A stretch of DNA of 64,000 nucleotides from Haliscomenobacter sp041740695 (GTDB taxonomy: Bacteria > Bacteroidota > Bacteroidia > Chitinophagales > Saprospiraceae): contig NZ_JBGSLK010000058.1 in NCBI RefSeq assembly GCF_041740695.1, forward strand, positions 1 to 64,000, written 5' to 3'. A program made the translations under genes and the position numbers. This document shows, in pieces, positions 17,810-25,980 of the stretch (the stretch's first letter is position 1; each line of letters begins with the position of its first letter). The notes under the pieces were generated by a model that saw only the letters and a list, made by a program, of their open reading frames with translations, was not told the origin of the DNA and ran no database searches.

Positions 17810-18256
17810 TCAATCCAGGTATTTTTCATCAAAATCAATCCCATGTTCGGTCAATAACTCAATTAATTCCTCCCGATACGTCTTGTGCCTATGGTGCTCC
17901 TCTTGGTCTTTGATGTATTGCACCAAATCGGCTTTTCCATGGATAGAGAGGGTAAATGCCCCATACCCATCTTGCCAACGTTCGAAACCCGGGAACAAAT
18001 TTTTCTCCTTGATAAAATCGCTGCTCGCTAATTTGATGTCTTTTACCAGATTGGAAAGTGCAATTGTCGGGTGAAGATCTAATGCCAAGTGGATATGGTC
18101 TTCCACCCCATTGACGCGGTACAGGTAGCATTTTTTCTTCTTCAAAATCCCATAGATGTAATTGAATAACTCCTGCCGATTTTCCTTGATTAAAACGGCT
18201 TCGCGGTATTTGGTGCCAAATACGATGTGGTACAAAATTTGAGTGTAGGTACGCAT
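17810..18256 (-). CDS. Y1 HUH transposase, RAYT / IS200-TnpA type
   Basis: A 148-aa single-strand transposase. The HUH motif is DHIHL (His54, His56). The catalytic tyrosine is Tyr114 in YIKDQEEHHR, with the expected Gln four residues later. The segment FERWQDGYGAFTLSIHGK is typical of the family. ATG at 18256 (MRTYTQILYHIVFGTKY) is the conserved family start; the frame is open 52 codons further upstream without support. No TnpB is adjacent. REP-like palindromes lie on both sides, the arrangement expected of REP-associated tyrosine transposases, which recognise REP hairpins rather than IS ends. The domain is intact, so activity is possible. Confidence 0.88.
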   Translation of the reverse strand: MRTYTQILYHIVFGTKYREAVLIKENRQELFNYIYGILKKKKCYLYRVNGVEDHIHLALDLHPTIALSNLVKDIKLASSDFIKEKNLFPGFERWQDGYGAFTLSIHGKADLVQYIKDQEEHHRHKTYREELIELLTEHGIDFDEKYLD

Positions 18257-18423
18257 GCCTGAAAAATTTGGATTGAGTAATAATGGATTGATTTTGCCCC
18301 AATAGACTAGGGCATGCTGCGATTGCAGCCTGAAAGGTGAGTAAAGAATAATTTTTATGCAGGCAAAAATGAGACTCAAATATAAACGATTCTGGGGGAT
18401 TTCCAAAACCAAAAGAGGAATTG

Positions 18424-18512
18424 TTCAACCGCTCCCGCGGTTGCCGCACATCACATGGAATCTTTGTCCCCGGACGACCGGGGCTACGGTAAATTCAACC
18501 GCTCCCGCGGTT
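18424..18512. repeat. REP-like half unit on the 5' side of the transposase
   Basis: The left half only: AACCGCTCCCGCGGTT, CCCCGGACGACCGGGG, then AACCGCTCCCGCGGTT, with the same spacer GCTACGGTAAATTC as the tandem units. It lies 168 nt upstream of the transposase start, so palindromes bracket the gene. The 18257-18423 stretch holds a small hairpin (GCTGCGATTGCAGC) and nothing else recognised. 18513-18649 is the AT-rich leader of the next gene. Confidence 0.88.
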
Positions 18513-18649
18513 ATAAACCCAGCATGATTCCATCTTTTGGGCACCTGCTAACCTATAATTATCCCTCCCCTCCATTTCATTTTTGCCAAACCACAAATCC
18601 TCCTTATCTTATCCCACTTAGACAAGCGCTTACCCAAAATACCCTCACA

Positions 18650-20395
18650 ATGACCAACAAAACCAATGCCTGGGCGCTCCTTTTGCCCCTCCTCTTCCTG
18701 AGCCAATGGACTTTTGCCCAAAGCCCTAAACCCGCCCCTACACCCGCCCAATTCCTGGTGCGTTTCCCGGCTAGCAAAGGCGCTCAATTCGATGGCCGAT
18801 TATTGTTGATGCTCTCCAAAAACGACAAAGCCGAGCCTCGCTTCCAGATCGCCGATGGCCCCGAAACCCAACTCGCTTTTGGTATCGACGTAGAAGATTG
18901 GAAAGCCGAACAACTCAAAGCTTTCAACCACAGCGCCTTTGGTTACCCCATCGAAAGCCTCAAAAACATACCTGCCGGGGAATACACCGTACAAGTCCTA
19001 CTCGACAAATACCAAACCTACAACCGTTCCGACGGCAAGGTGGTCAAACTCGGTTGGGATCGCGGCGAAGGTCGCCAATGGAACCAGGCCCCCGGCAACC
19101 TCTACTCCAAACCCATCAAAATTAAATTTGACCCAAAATCCACCAAACCCATTATCCTTGACCTCGATCAGGAAATCCCACCCATCCCCGAACCCGCCGA
19201 CACCAAATACGTCAAACACATCAAAATCAAAAGTGAGCGGCTGTCCAAGTTTTGGGGTCGCGACATTTACCTCGGTGCCCACGTTTTACTTCCAGAGGGC
19301 TTCGACGCTCACCCCGAAGCCCGCTACCCCTTAGCCATTTTTCACGGCCATTTCCCCGATGATTTTAGCGGCTGGCGCACGACTCCACCTGATACCACCG
19401 TCCCCTGCACTTACAGCGCCCGCTTCAAACTCGATTGTTACAACCGCATCGAACAACAGGAAGCTTATGACTTTTACAAAATGTGGACAGGACCGAATTT
19501 CCCCCGCATGATCGCCATCGAAATCCAGCACGCCACCCCCTTTTACGACGATTCCTACGCCGTCAACTCCCAAAACATCGGGCCATATGGCGACGCCATC
19601 ACCTACGAGTTGATCCCCTACATCGAAAAGCAGTTCCGGGGGATCGGCCAGGGTTGGGCGCGTTTCATGTACGGCGGCTCTACCGGGGGTTGGGAAGCAC
19701 TGGCGGCTCAGTTGTTTTACCCCAATGAATACAATGGTTGTTATGCCGCCTGCCCCGACCCGATTGACTTTCGGGCATACACCGTCGTAGACATTTACAA
19801 GGACAAAAACGCCTACTGGCTGGATAGCGAGTTCAAAAAAACACCCCGCCCCGGCATGCGCGACTACCTGGGGCACGTATCTGCCACCTTACGGGAGGCC
19901 AATATGCGGGAACTGGTGCTCGGCACCAAAAGCCGCTCCGGCCAGCAATGGGACATTTGGGAGGCTGTCTACTCACCGGTAGGTGCCGACGGCTATCCGC
20001 AGCCCATCTGGGACAAATACACGGGAGAAATAAACCCCAAGGTTGCCGAGTTTTGGAAAGAAAATTACGACCTTGCTTACATCCTCAAGCGCGACTGGCC
20101 CAAAATAGGCACCAGCCTGCGGGGGAAAATCCACATTTATTGTGGGGACATGGACAACTACTACCTCAATAATGCGGTTTACCTGATGGAAGACATCCTG
20201 AAAGAAACGACCAACCCTGCTTACGACGGCGAGGTAGACTACGGCGACCGGGCTGAACATTGCTGGAACGGGGATCACACCCAACCCAATGCCATCTCCC
20301 GCCTGCGTTACCACCGCATGTTCATCCCCAAGTGGGCGAAGGAAGTGGAAAGTCGGGCACCCGCTGGCGCGGATCTTAAATCTTGGAAGTACTAA
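18650..20395 (+). CDS. Secreted esterase-like alpha/beta hydrolase
   Basis: A 581-aa product with signal peptide MTNKTNAWALLLPLLFLSQW...FAQ. It has an N-terminal strand-rich domain (about 25-180) and then an esterase-D/feruloyl-esterase-like hydrolase domain. The nucleophile elbow is GGSTGGWE, followed by ALAAQLFYPNEYNGCYAACPD, and a C-terminal GDRAEHCWNGDH could supply the His. The real substrate is unknown. Upstream in-frame codons only translate the REP-like repeat, so the ATG at 18650 is used. It ends 3 nt before moaA and is probably cotranscribed with the molybdenum genes. Confidence 0.75.
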   Translation: MTNKTNAWALLLPLLFLSQWTFAQSPKPAPTPAQFLVRFPASKGAQFDGRLLLMLSKNDKAEPRFQIADGPETQLAFGIDVEDWKAEQLKAFNHSAFGYPIESLKNIPAGEYTVQVLLDKYQTYNRSDGKVVKLGWDRGEGRQWNQAPGNLYSKPIKIKFDPKSTKPIILDLDQEIPPIPEPADTKYVKHIKIKSERLSKFWGRDIYLGAHVLLPEGFDAHPEARYPLAIFHGHFPDDFSGWRTTPPDTTVPCTYSARFKLDCYNRIEQQEAYDFYKMWTGPNFPRMIAIEIQHATPFYDDSYAVNSQNIGPYGDAITYELIPYIEKQFRGIGQGWARFMYGGSTGGWEALAAQLFYPNEYNGCYAACPDPIDFRAYTVVDIYKDKNAYWLDSEFKKTPRPGMRDYLGHVSATLREANMRELVLGTKSRSGQQWDIWEAVYSPVGADGYPQPIWDKYTGEINPKVAEFWKENYDLAYILKRDWPKIGTSLRGKIHIYCGDMDNYYLNNAVYLMEDILKETTNPAYDGEVDYGDRAEHCWNGDHTQPNAISRLRYHRMFIPKWAKEVESRAPAGADLKSWKY

Positions 20396-20398
20396 AAC

Positions 20399-21388
20399 AT
20401 GCTCTACGACAATCACGGTCGCCAAATCAATTACGTTCGCCTGGCGGTTACCGACCGCTGCAACCTGCGCTGCTTCTATTGCATGCCGGAGGAAGGCATC
20501 ACCTATATAGACAAACACGAGCTCTTATCGTACGAGGAAATGATCCGTTTGGTGCATTTGCTGGTCGACATGGGCATCGACAAGGTGCGCATTACGGGCG
20601 GTGAGCCCTTTGTGCGCCGGGACATGATGGACTTTTTGCGCCACATCGGCCAAATTCCGGGTTTGCGGCAAATCAACATCACCACCAACGGAACCACCAC
20701 TGCTCCCCTGGTACCTGAACTGAAAGCCATCGGCATCAAATCGGTCAACCTCAGCATGGATACCCTCGACCCCGATCGTTTTTTTGCCATTACCCGTCGA
20801 AACGTGTTCAAAGAAGTGATGAACACCTTCCACGCCTTGTTGGAACACGGCATCAAAACCAAAATCAACGCCGTGGTGATGGATGGAAAAAATACCGACG
20901 ACCTGATCCCCATGGCCGAACTCACCAAAGATTACCCCGTGAGTGTGCGTTTCATCGAAGAAATGCCTTTTAATGGGGAAGGAAGCTATTACCCCATTTT
21001 GGAGTGGAACCATCGCCGGATTTTGGAGCACCTGCGCGGCGCTTTTCCCAATTTGGAAAAACTACCCGATCCGCCCAATTCGACCTCCAGCAATTACAAG
21101 GTTCCCGGTTTCAAAGGGGACATTGGCATCATTGCCGCCTACAGTCGCACCTTTTGTGGTACCTGCAACCGCATTCGGGTGACCCCACAGGGTGGTTTGA
21201 AGACCTGTTTGTACGACACTGGTGTGTTCAACGTCCGCGATCTGATGCGCGAGGGCGCCACCGACGCCCAGATCCGCGATACTTTTTTAGTTGCTTTAGG
21301 GAACCGAGCCAAAGATGGTTGGGAAGCTGAAAAAAATCGTAATTTTGGCCTGCCTGTTTCGGAGTCGATGTCGACGATTGGCGGGTAA
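20399..21388 (+). CDS. moaA: GTP 3',8-cyclase (molybdenum cofactor biosynthesis)
   Basis: A 329-aa radical SAM enzyme catalysing the first step of Moco synthesis, in which GTP is converted to 3',8-cyclo-H2GTP. The N-terminal cluster motif is CNLRCFYC (21-28). The SAM-binding GGEP follows in VRITGGEPFVRRDMM. The C-terminal second cluster is FCGTCNRIRVTPQG...TCLY. The protein ends in the catalytically important GG. It lies between the esterase and a molybdopterin oxidoreductase, with moaC further downstream. Confidence 0.95.
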   Translation: MLYDNHGRQINYVRLAVTDRCNLRCFYCMPEEGITYIDKHELLSYEEMIRLVHLLVDMGIDKVRITGGEPFVRRDMMDFLRHIGQIPGLRQINITTNGTTTAPLVPELKAIGIKSVNLSMDTLDPDRFFAITRRNVFKEVMNTFHALLEHGIKTKINAVVMDGKNTDDLIPMAELTKDYPVSVRFIEEMPFNGEGSYYPILEWNHRRILEHLRGAFPNLEKLPDPPNSTSSNYKVPGFKGDIGIIAAYSRTFCGTCNRIRVTPQGGLKTCLYDTGVFNVRDLMREGATDAQIRDTFLVALGNRAKDGWEAEKNRNFGLPVSESMSTIGG

Positions 21389-21433
21389 CTGTTGGTGTTT
21401 ATATAGACCAGGCGTTTCATCGCCATTTGGAAC

Positions 21434-23836
21434 ATGGAGGAAAAAACCAAAAAGAGCCGTAACAAGAAGCCTAAAACGAGTGTCATTGATTCCCCCGCTG
21501 TTGAAAGCAAAGGAAACGAAATCATCGTAGTCACTTCTACCGAAAATACCGGAGCGCAGCCGCCTGAATCCTTTACGGGCATGCGCAAGCGCAAAGCACA
21601 AACCAAGGCTGGTGGTCTGGTGGCGGTGAGTACAGCGCTCAAGCATGCCCGCAAATACATGCGCGTAGCTGACGCGAAAAAAACCATGTTCAGCCTCAAC
21701 CAAAAGGGTGGCATCGACTGCCCCGGTTGTGCCTGGCCCGACCCCGACGACGACCGCTCCCGCCTCGGTGAATACTGCGAAAACGGCATCAAAGCCATCG
21801 CCGAAGAGGCCCAGCGCAACAGCATCGGCGCTGATTTTTTTGCGCAGCACAGCATCAGCGACTTACAAGCACTATCCGATTTCGAATTGGGAAAAAAAGG
21901 GCGTCTGGCCGAGCCAATGATCCTGCGCTCAGGTTCCGACCGCTACGCCCCCATCCCTTGGAATGAAGCTTTTCAGTTGATCGGAAAAGAACTCAACGCC
22001 CTGCAATCGCCCGATGAGGCGGTTTTTTATACCTCGGGCCGCACCAGCAACGAAGCGGCGTTTTTGTACCAGCTCTTCGTCCGCGAATACGGTACCAACA
22101 ACCTGCCCGATTGCTCCAACATGTGCCACGAATCTTCGGGTAAAGCCCTGAATAGCACCTTGGGCATGGGCAAAGGTTCGGTCACGCTGGAAGATTTTGA
22201 CCACGCTGATCTGGTGATTATTTTGGGGCAAAACCCAGGTACCAACCATCCACGGATGCTTTCTGCCCTGGAGCGTTGCAAAGAAAGAGGTGGCAAAATC
22301 CTGGCCATCAATCCCCTCAAAGAAGCCGGTTTGACCAATTTTGTCAATCCGCAGCGCCCCATGAAAATCCTGCGCGGCGGCACTCAATTGGCCGATTTGT
22401 ACCTGCAAGTCAAAATCAATGGCGATGTAGCCCTGCTCAAAGCCATCATGTCCATGTTGTTGTTTCAGGAAAAACAGGAACTGGGCGATATTTTTGACAT
22501 GGAATTCATCACCTCGCGCACCGAGGGTTATGAGGATTTTGCCATGCACTTGCAACAGTTCGATTTCCGGGCCTTAGAAGAAGACTGTGGTATTTCCCGT
22601 GGCCAAATCCGTAAGGCGGCGCGGATGATCAAAAAATCCAAACGCATCATTGCCTGCTGGGCAATGGGCCTGACCCAACATGAAAATGGGGTGGACAACA
22701 TCAGAGAAGTTGTGAACTTGCTCTTGCTCAAGGGTAGCATCGGCATCCAGGGCGGCGGCACTTGCCCCGTACGCGGGCACAGTAACGTGCAAGGCGACCG
22801 CACCATGGGCATTTGGGAAGCCCCCAAAGCGGAATTCCTGGATAAACTGGAAGAAGTAATCGGCATCAAAGCGCCGCGCAAACACGGTTTTTCTACTGTC
22901 GATGCCATTCAGGCCATGTACAAGCGCCAAGCCAAGGTCTTTTTTGCACTGGGCGGCAATTTTATCTCCGCTACCCCCGATACCGAAATCACCGCTCAGG
23001 CCTTGCGCAATTGCAACCTTAGCGTCCACGTGTCTACTAAACTCAACCGCAGCCACCTCGTACACGGCAAACAAGCACTCATCTTACCTTGTTTGGGTCG
23101 CACCGACGCGGATGAACAGGAAAGTGGCGAGCAGTTTGTCACAACTGAGAACTCGATGGGGGTGGTGCAAATGTCGAAAGGGATTCTGAATCCTTGTTCC
23201 GAGGCCCTTTTGAGCGAACCCGCGATTGTGGCTGGACTGGCCAAAGCAACGCTGGGCAACAAGTCCAAAGTAGACTGGGATCAACTCATCAGCAATTACG
23301 ACCACATCCGCGACTTGATTGAAAAAGTCATTCCCGGATTTGAACAATACAACGAGCGGGTCCGTGAACCAGGTGGTTTTTACCTGCCTAACCCTAACCG
23401 CAATCAGGAGTTCAGCACCGCCGATGGCAAGGCCCATTTTACCTGCACCCCCTTGCCGAGCCATCGCCTGGAACCCGATCAGTACCTGATGATGACCATC
23501 CGTACCCACGATCAGTTCAACACCACCATCTACGGACTGGACGATCGCTACCGGGGCATTTACAACGAACGCAGGGTAATCCTGATGAACCCCGAGGACC
23601 TGGAAGCCGAACAACTCAAATCCGGTGATGTGCTGGATTTGATCAGTGAATACGATGGCCAGCAACGCATTGCCCGTAAGTTCATCGCCGTTGCTTACGA
23701 TATTCCGTCCAAATGTGTAGCCACTTATTTTCCCGAAGCCAACGTTTTGATCCCCGTGAACCATTACGCCCGGGAGAGCAAAACGCCGATTTCAAAGTCG
23801 GTGGTGATTAAAGTAAAAAAAGTTGAGGAAGGTTGA
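21434..23836 (+). CDS. FdhF/YdeP-family molybdopterin oxidoreductase
   Basis: An 800-aa bis-MGD enzyme of the formate dehydrogenase alpha-like family. The YdeP-type cysteine motif GGIDCPGCAWPDPDD (about 94-108) replaces the usual four-Cys [4Fe-4S] box. Molybdopterin-binding segments follow (VFYTSGRTSNEAAFLYQLF, LGQNPGTNHPRMLSAL, GGGTCPVRGHSNVQGDRTMG), with a C-terminal MopB-binding barrel. The N-terminal ~85 residues are Lys/Thr-rich and divergent. The last residues VEEG and the TGA stop are encoded by the family B repeat. The electron donor and substrate of this family are not established. Placement between moaA and moaC links it to cofactor supply. Confidence 0.85.
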   Translation: MEEKTKKSRNKKPKTSVIDSPAVESKGNEIIVVTSTENTGAQPPESFTGMRKRKAQTKAGGLVAVSTALKHARKYMRVADAKKTMFSLNQKGGIDCPGCAWPDPDDDRSRLGEYCENGIKAIAEEAQRNSIGADFFAQHSISDLQALSDFELGKKGRLAEPMILRSGSDRYAPIPWNEAFQLIGKELNALQSPDEAVFYTSGRTSNEAAFLYQLFVREYGTNNLPDCSNMCHESSGKALNSTLGMGKGSVTLEDFDHADLVIILGQNPGTNHPRMLSALERCKERGGKILAINPLKEAGLTNFVNPQRPMKILRGGTQLADLYLQVKINGDVALLKAIMSMLLFQEKQELGDIFDMEFITSRTEGYEDFAMHLQQFDFRALEEDCGISRGQIRKAARMIKKSKRIIACWAMGLTQHENGVDNIREVVNLLLLKGSIGIQGGGTCPVRGHSNVQGDRTMGIWEAPKAEFLDKLEEVIGIKAPRKHGFSTVDAIQAMYKRQAKVFFALGGNFISATPDTEITAQALRNCNLSVHVSTKLNRSHLVHGKQALILPCLGRTDADEQESGEQFVTTENSMGVVQMSKGILNPCSEALLSEPAIVAGLAKATLGNKSKVDWDQLISNYDHIRDLIEKVIPGFEQYNERVREPGGFYLPNPNRNQEFSTADGKAHFTCTPLPSHRLEPDQYLMMTIRTHDQFNTTIYGLDDRYRGIYNERRVILMNPEDLEAEQLKSGDVLDLISEYDGQQRIARKFIAVAYDIPSKCVATYFPEANVLIPVNHYARESKTPISKSVVIKVKKVEEG

Positions 23837-23952
23837 GGAGGTTGAGGAAGGTTTAGGCTACCGCAGCGACTTAGACAAGGCCATTGTCAAAATCGCTGCG
23901 GTAGCCTAAACTTTCCTCAACCATCTCAACTTTCCTCAACCTTTCTCAACCT
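23822..23952. repeat. Long hairpin element, family B copy 1
   Basis: The core arms GTTTAGGCTACCGCAGCG (23851-23868) and its exact complement (23894-23911) are flanked by extended arms of repeated GGTTGAGGAA on one side and TTCCTCAACC on the other. The loop contains CTTAGACAAGGCCATTGTCA. The left arm encodes the C-terminus and stop of the upstream oxidoreductase. Copy 2 is at 38745-38857. Confidence 0.9.
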
Positions 23953-23959
23953 TACCCTC

Positions 23960-24436
23960 ATGTCTTCATTCACCCATCTCGACGCATCCGGCAATCCCTC
24001 CATGGTAGATGTAGGCGAAAAAGCCGCTACCAAACGCCTGGCCCGTGCTCGTGCCATCATGGTGTTGGGTGAAGAGATCATGGATCGTTTGGAAAAAGAA
24101 GAAATCCACACCAAAAAAGGTCCGGTATTCCAAACTGCGATCATTGCCGGGGTTATGGCTGCCAAAAAAACGGGCGAACTCATCCCACTGTGCCACCCGG
24201 TGGGCATGGAAAATTGCCAGATTCACATTCAGGTGAATGAACAGCGAGAGGTAATCATCGATTGTACAGCCTCCGTTACGGCCAAAACAGGTATAGAAAT
24301 GGAGGCGCTGACTGGCGCTAGCATCGCCGCCCTGACCGTCTACGACATGTGCAAAGCTTTTTCCCACGACATCCTCATCAAGGAAATCAAGTTGATGGAA
24401 AAAACGGGCGGGAAAAAAGATTTTAAACGCGAGTAA
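23960..24436 (+). CDS. moaC: Cyclic pyranopterin monophosphate synthase
   Basis: A 158-aa MoaC that converts the MoaA product to cPMP. Family blocks are visible: FTHLDASGNPSMVDVGEKAAT, IPLCHPVGMENCQI (active-site region) and TGIEMEALTGASIAALTVYD, ending MEKTGGKKDF. It starts 124 nt after the oxidoreductase stop with hairpin B between them, so expression may be partly uncoupled from the upstream genes. moaD, moaE and moeA are not in the window. Confidence 0.95.
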   Translation: MSSFTHLDASGNPSMVDVGEKAATKRLARARAIMVLGEEIMDRLEKEEIHTKKGPVFQTAIIAGVMAAKKTGELIPLCHPVGMENCQIHIQVNEQREVIIDCTASVTAKTGIEMEALTGASIAALTVYDMCKAFSHDILIKEIKLMEKTGGKKDFKRE

Positions 24437-24467
24437 CCCACAAAACGCCCAATGCAAAACCATTGTC

Positions 24468-24535
24468 AACGTCTAACTTTGTGTCCTCCGTGTTCCTCCA
24501 TTTTTTCTTTGTGCTAAAAAAAATGCCGCTTTGGC
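24468..24535. repeat. Half of a family D repeat
   Basis: ACGTCTAACTTTGTGTCCTC, then the following CTTTGTG and ATGCCGCTTTGG, matches one arm of the full element at 35297-35426. No complementary partner arm is present. It ends 2 nt from the stop codon of the Nramp gene. Confidence 0.7.
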
Positions 24536-24537
24536 TG

Positions 24538-25875
24538 TTAAATCCCCAGTGTTTCAGCTCCCCTTTTCCCCAAAACCCTCACTCCCAAGTACACCAAAAC
24601 AAGCAACGTCACCCCCGCCATCGCCCAAATCGGCTCCATGGCCTCTTTTTCCAAAAACTGCCCGACCTCATTGATCGCCCGCCAAATGTTGTTCAGCCCC
24701 AAAAAGCAAGTCACCCCCACAATGAACAGCGTGAAAAAGTTGGACCAAAATCCATTCGCATAAGCTGCACCCAGCAGCACTTTATCATTGGCCGCAAAAA
24801 GCAGCGCAATCGTCACGACCGGTAACAAAACCCCATTGATGGCCTGCGCCAAAATGATCGCCGGAATTGGCCGAATCCCAATGATGCTAAAAATGGTACC
24901 CACCAGCAACACCGCTCCCCAAACCAGTTTAAAGTTGGATGACTTAGCCGACCAATCCCGCCCCTTGCCTTCACCACTAAACATACTTTGGGCCGTAATA
25001 GCCGCCGCAAGTGGGGCAGTAATGGCGGAACTAAAACCCGCAGCAAACAACCCAAGGCCAAACAACAGCACCCCCATTCCACCCAGTTTTCCACTCAAGG
25101 CATTCGCCAGCGCCTCGTAGGAATAGGCCCCAGTAACCAACATTCCCGCCGCCAGAATTGCAATCGAAATGAGCCCACCAATCGTCACCGCGATGCCAAT
25201 GCCCCAGCGCATTTCCGACAAACTTTGGTTTTGTCCGATGCTGGAACCCAAAAACAGGTTGTAAGGCACAATCGTCGTCCCGATCAACCCAATGATCAAC
25301 AACCCCGAGCCATCGGGCACACTGGGCCAAACCAGGTTTTGTGCCCACTCCCCTATACTTGCCGGAATCTGAACAGCCACGTATACAAACGCGATCCCCA
25401 TCACGGCCACCAGAATACCCAATGCACGCGATAAAATCTGGAAGTTGTTGACCCACAAAAGGGCTGCACAACCCACCGCCAAAATCAGGGTGAGTACTTC
25501 GCGGGATAAACCAGGGATGAACAACAAAGCGCCCGAAATGGCCCCCAACAAATTCCCGGTTTGGTAAGCTGCACAACCAAAGGCGACGGCAATAAACAAG
25601 GCCCATTTGATGTTGCGTCCACGGTTTCCGCTGTATTTCAGTGCAATGATCTGCCCCAGGTTTTTGCCAGAGGCAATTGTCATCCGTGCCGCAGTTTCTT
25701 GTAAAATGATGGCGGCAATGGTGGAAAAAACCAGCGCCCATAACAATTGCAGGCGATAAGCTGCCCCAGCTTGTGAACAAGTAGTGACCGTGCCCGGCCC
25801 AATGAATGCGGCGGAAAGTACCGACCAGAGCAGGACGGAGGAAAAGCCTTGACTGAACGTAATTCTTTTTGACAT
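24538..25875 (-). CDS. Nramp-family metal transporter with non-canonical metal site
   Basis: A 445-aa protein with eleven or so helices and the LeuT-like Nramp fold. Where canonical Nramps have DPGN in helix 1, this protein has GPGT (26-29, in SAAFIGPGTVTTCSQAGA). In helix 6, MPHN is replaced by VPYN (203-206, in GTTIVPYNLFLGSS). The Asp, Asn and Met metal ligands are therefore missing, so Mn/Fe transport cannot be assumed. ATG at 25875 was chosen over an upstream TTG that lies in the hairpin E arm. It is separated from the glycosyltransferase genes upstream by hairpin E. Confidence 0.82.
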   Translation of the reverse strand: MSKRITFSQGFSSVLLWSVLSAAFIGPGTVTTCSQAGAAYRLQLLWALVFSTIAAIILQETAARMTIASGKNLGQIIALKYSGNRGRNIKWALFIAVAFGCAAYQTGNLLGAISGALLFIPGLSREVLTLILAVGCAALLWVNNFQILSRALGILVAVMGIAFVYVAVQIPASIGEWAQNLVWPSVPDGSGLLIIGLIGTTIVPYNLFLGSSIGQNQSLSEMRWGIGIAVTIGGLISIAILAAGMLVTGAYSYEALANALSGKLGGMGVLLFGLGLFAAGFSSAITAPLAAAITAQSMFSGEGKGRDWSAKSSNFKLVWGAVLLVGTIFSIIGIRPIPAIILAQAINGVLLPVVTIALLFAANDKVLLGAAYANGFWSNFFTLFIVGVTCFLGLNNIWRAINEVGQFLEKEAMEPIWAMAGVTLLVLVYLGVRVLGKRGAETLGI

Positions 25876-25883
25876 GAGGGTAG

Positions 25884-25980
25884 AAGGTTCCAAGGTTCGG
25901 AGGTTCCAGGGTTATGTCCGGTCACTGAGCGAAGCCGAAGTGCCGGACATAACCCTGGAACCTCCGAACCTTGGAACCTT
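25884..25980. repeat. Perfect 38-bp hairpin, family E
   Basis: Arms 25884-25921 and 25943-25980 are perfectly complementary over 38 nt, starting AAGGTTCCAAGGTTCGGAGG. The 21-nt loop contains GAGCGAAGCCGAAG. The right arm supplies the last two bases of the glycosyltransferase stop codon. The left end is 8 nt from the Nramp start codon. Confidence 0.92.

Noticed and set aside
17493..18074. 193-codon plus-strand frame over the REP-like array and transposase 3' end
   Set aside because: It translates palindromic repeats and the antisense of the transposase; no protein signature.
16826..18512. CRISPR array
   Set aside because: Regular repeats are present, but they are palindromic sets with conserved spacers in tandem. 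Spacers are not unique and no cas genes are nearby.
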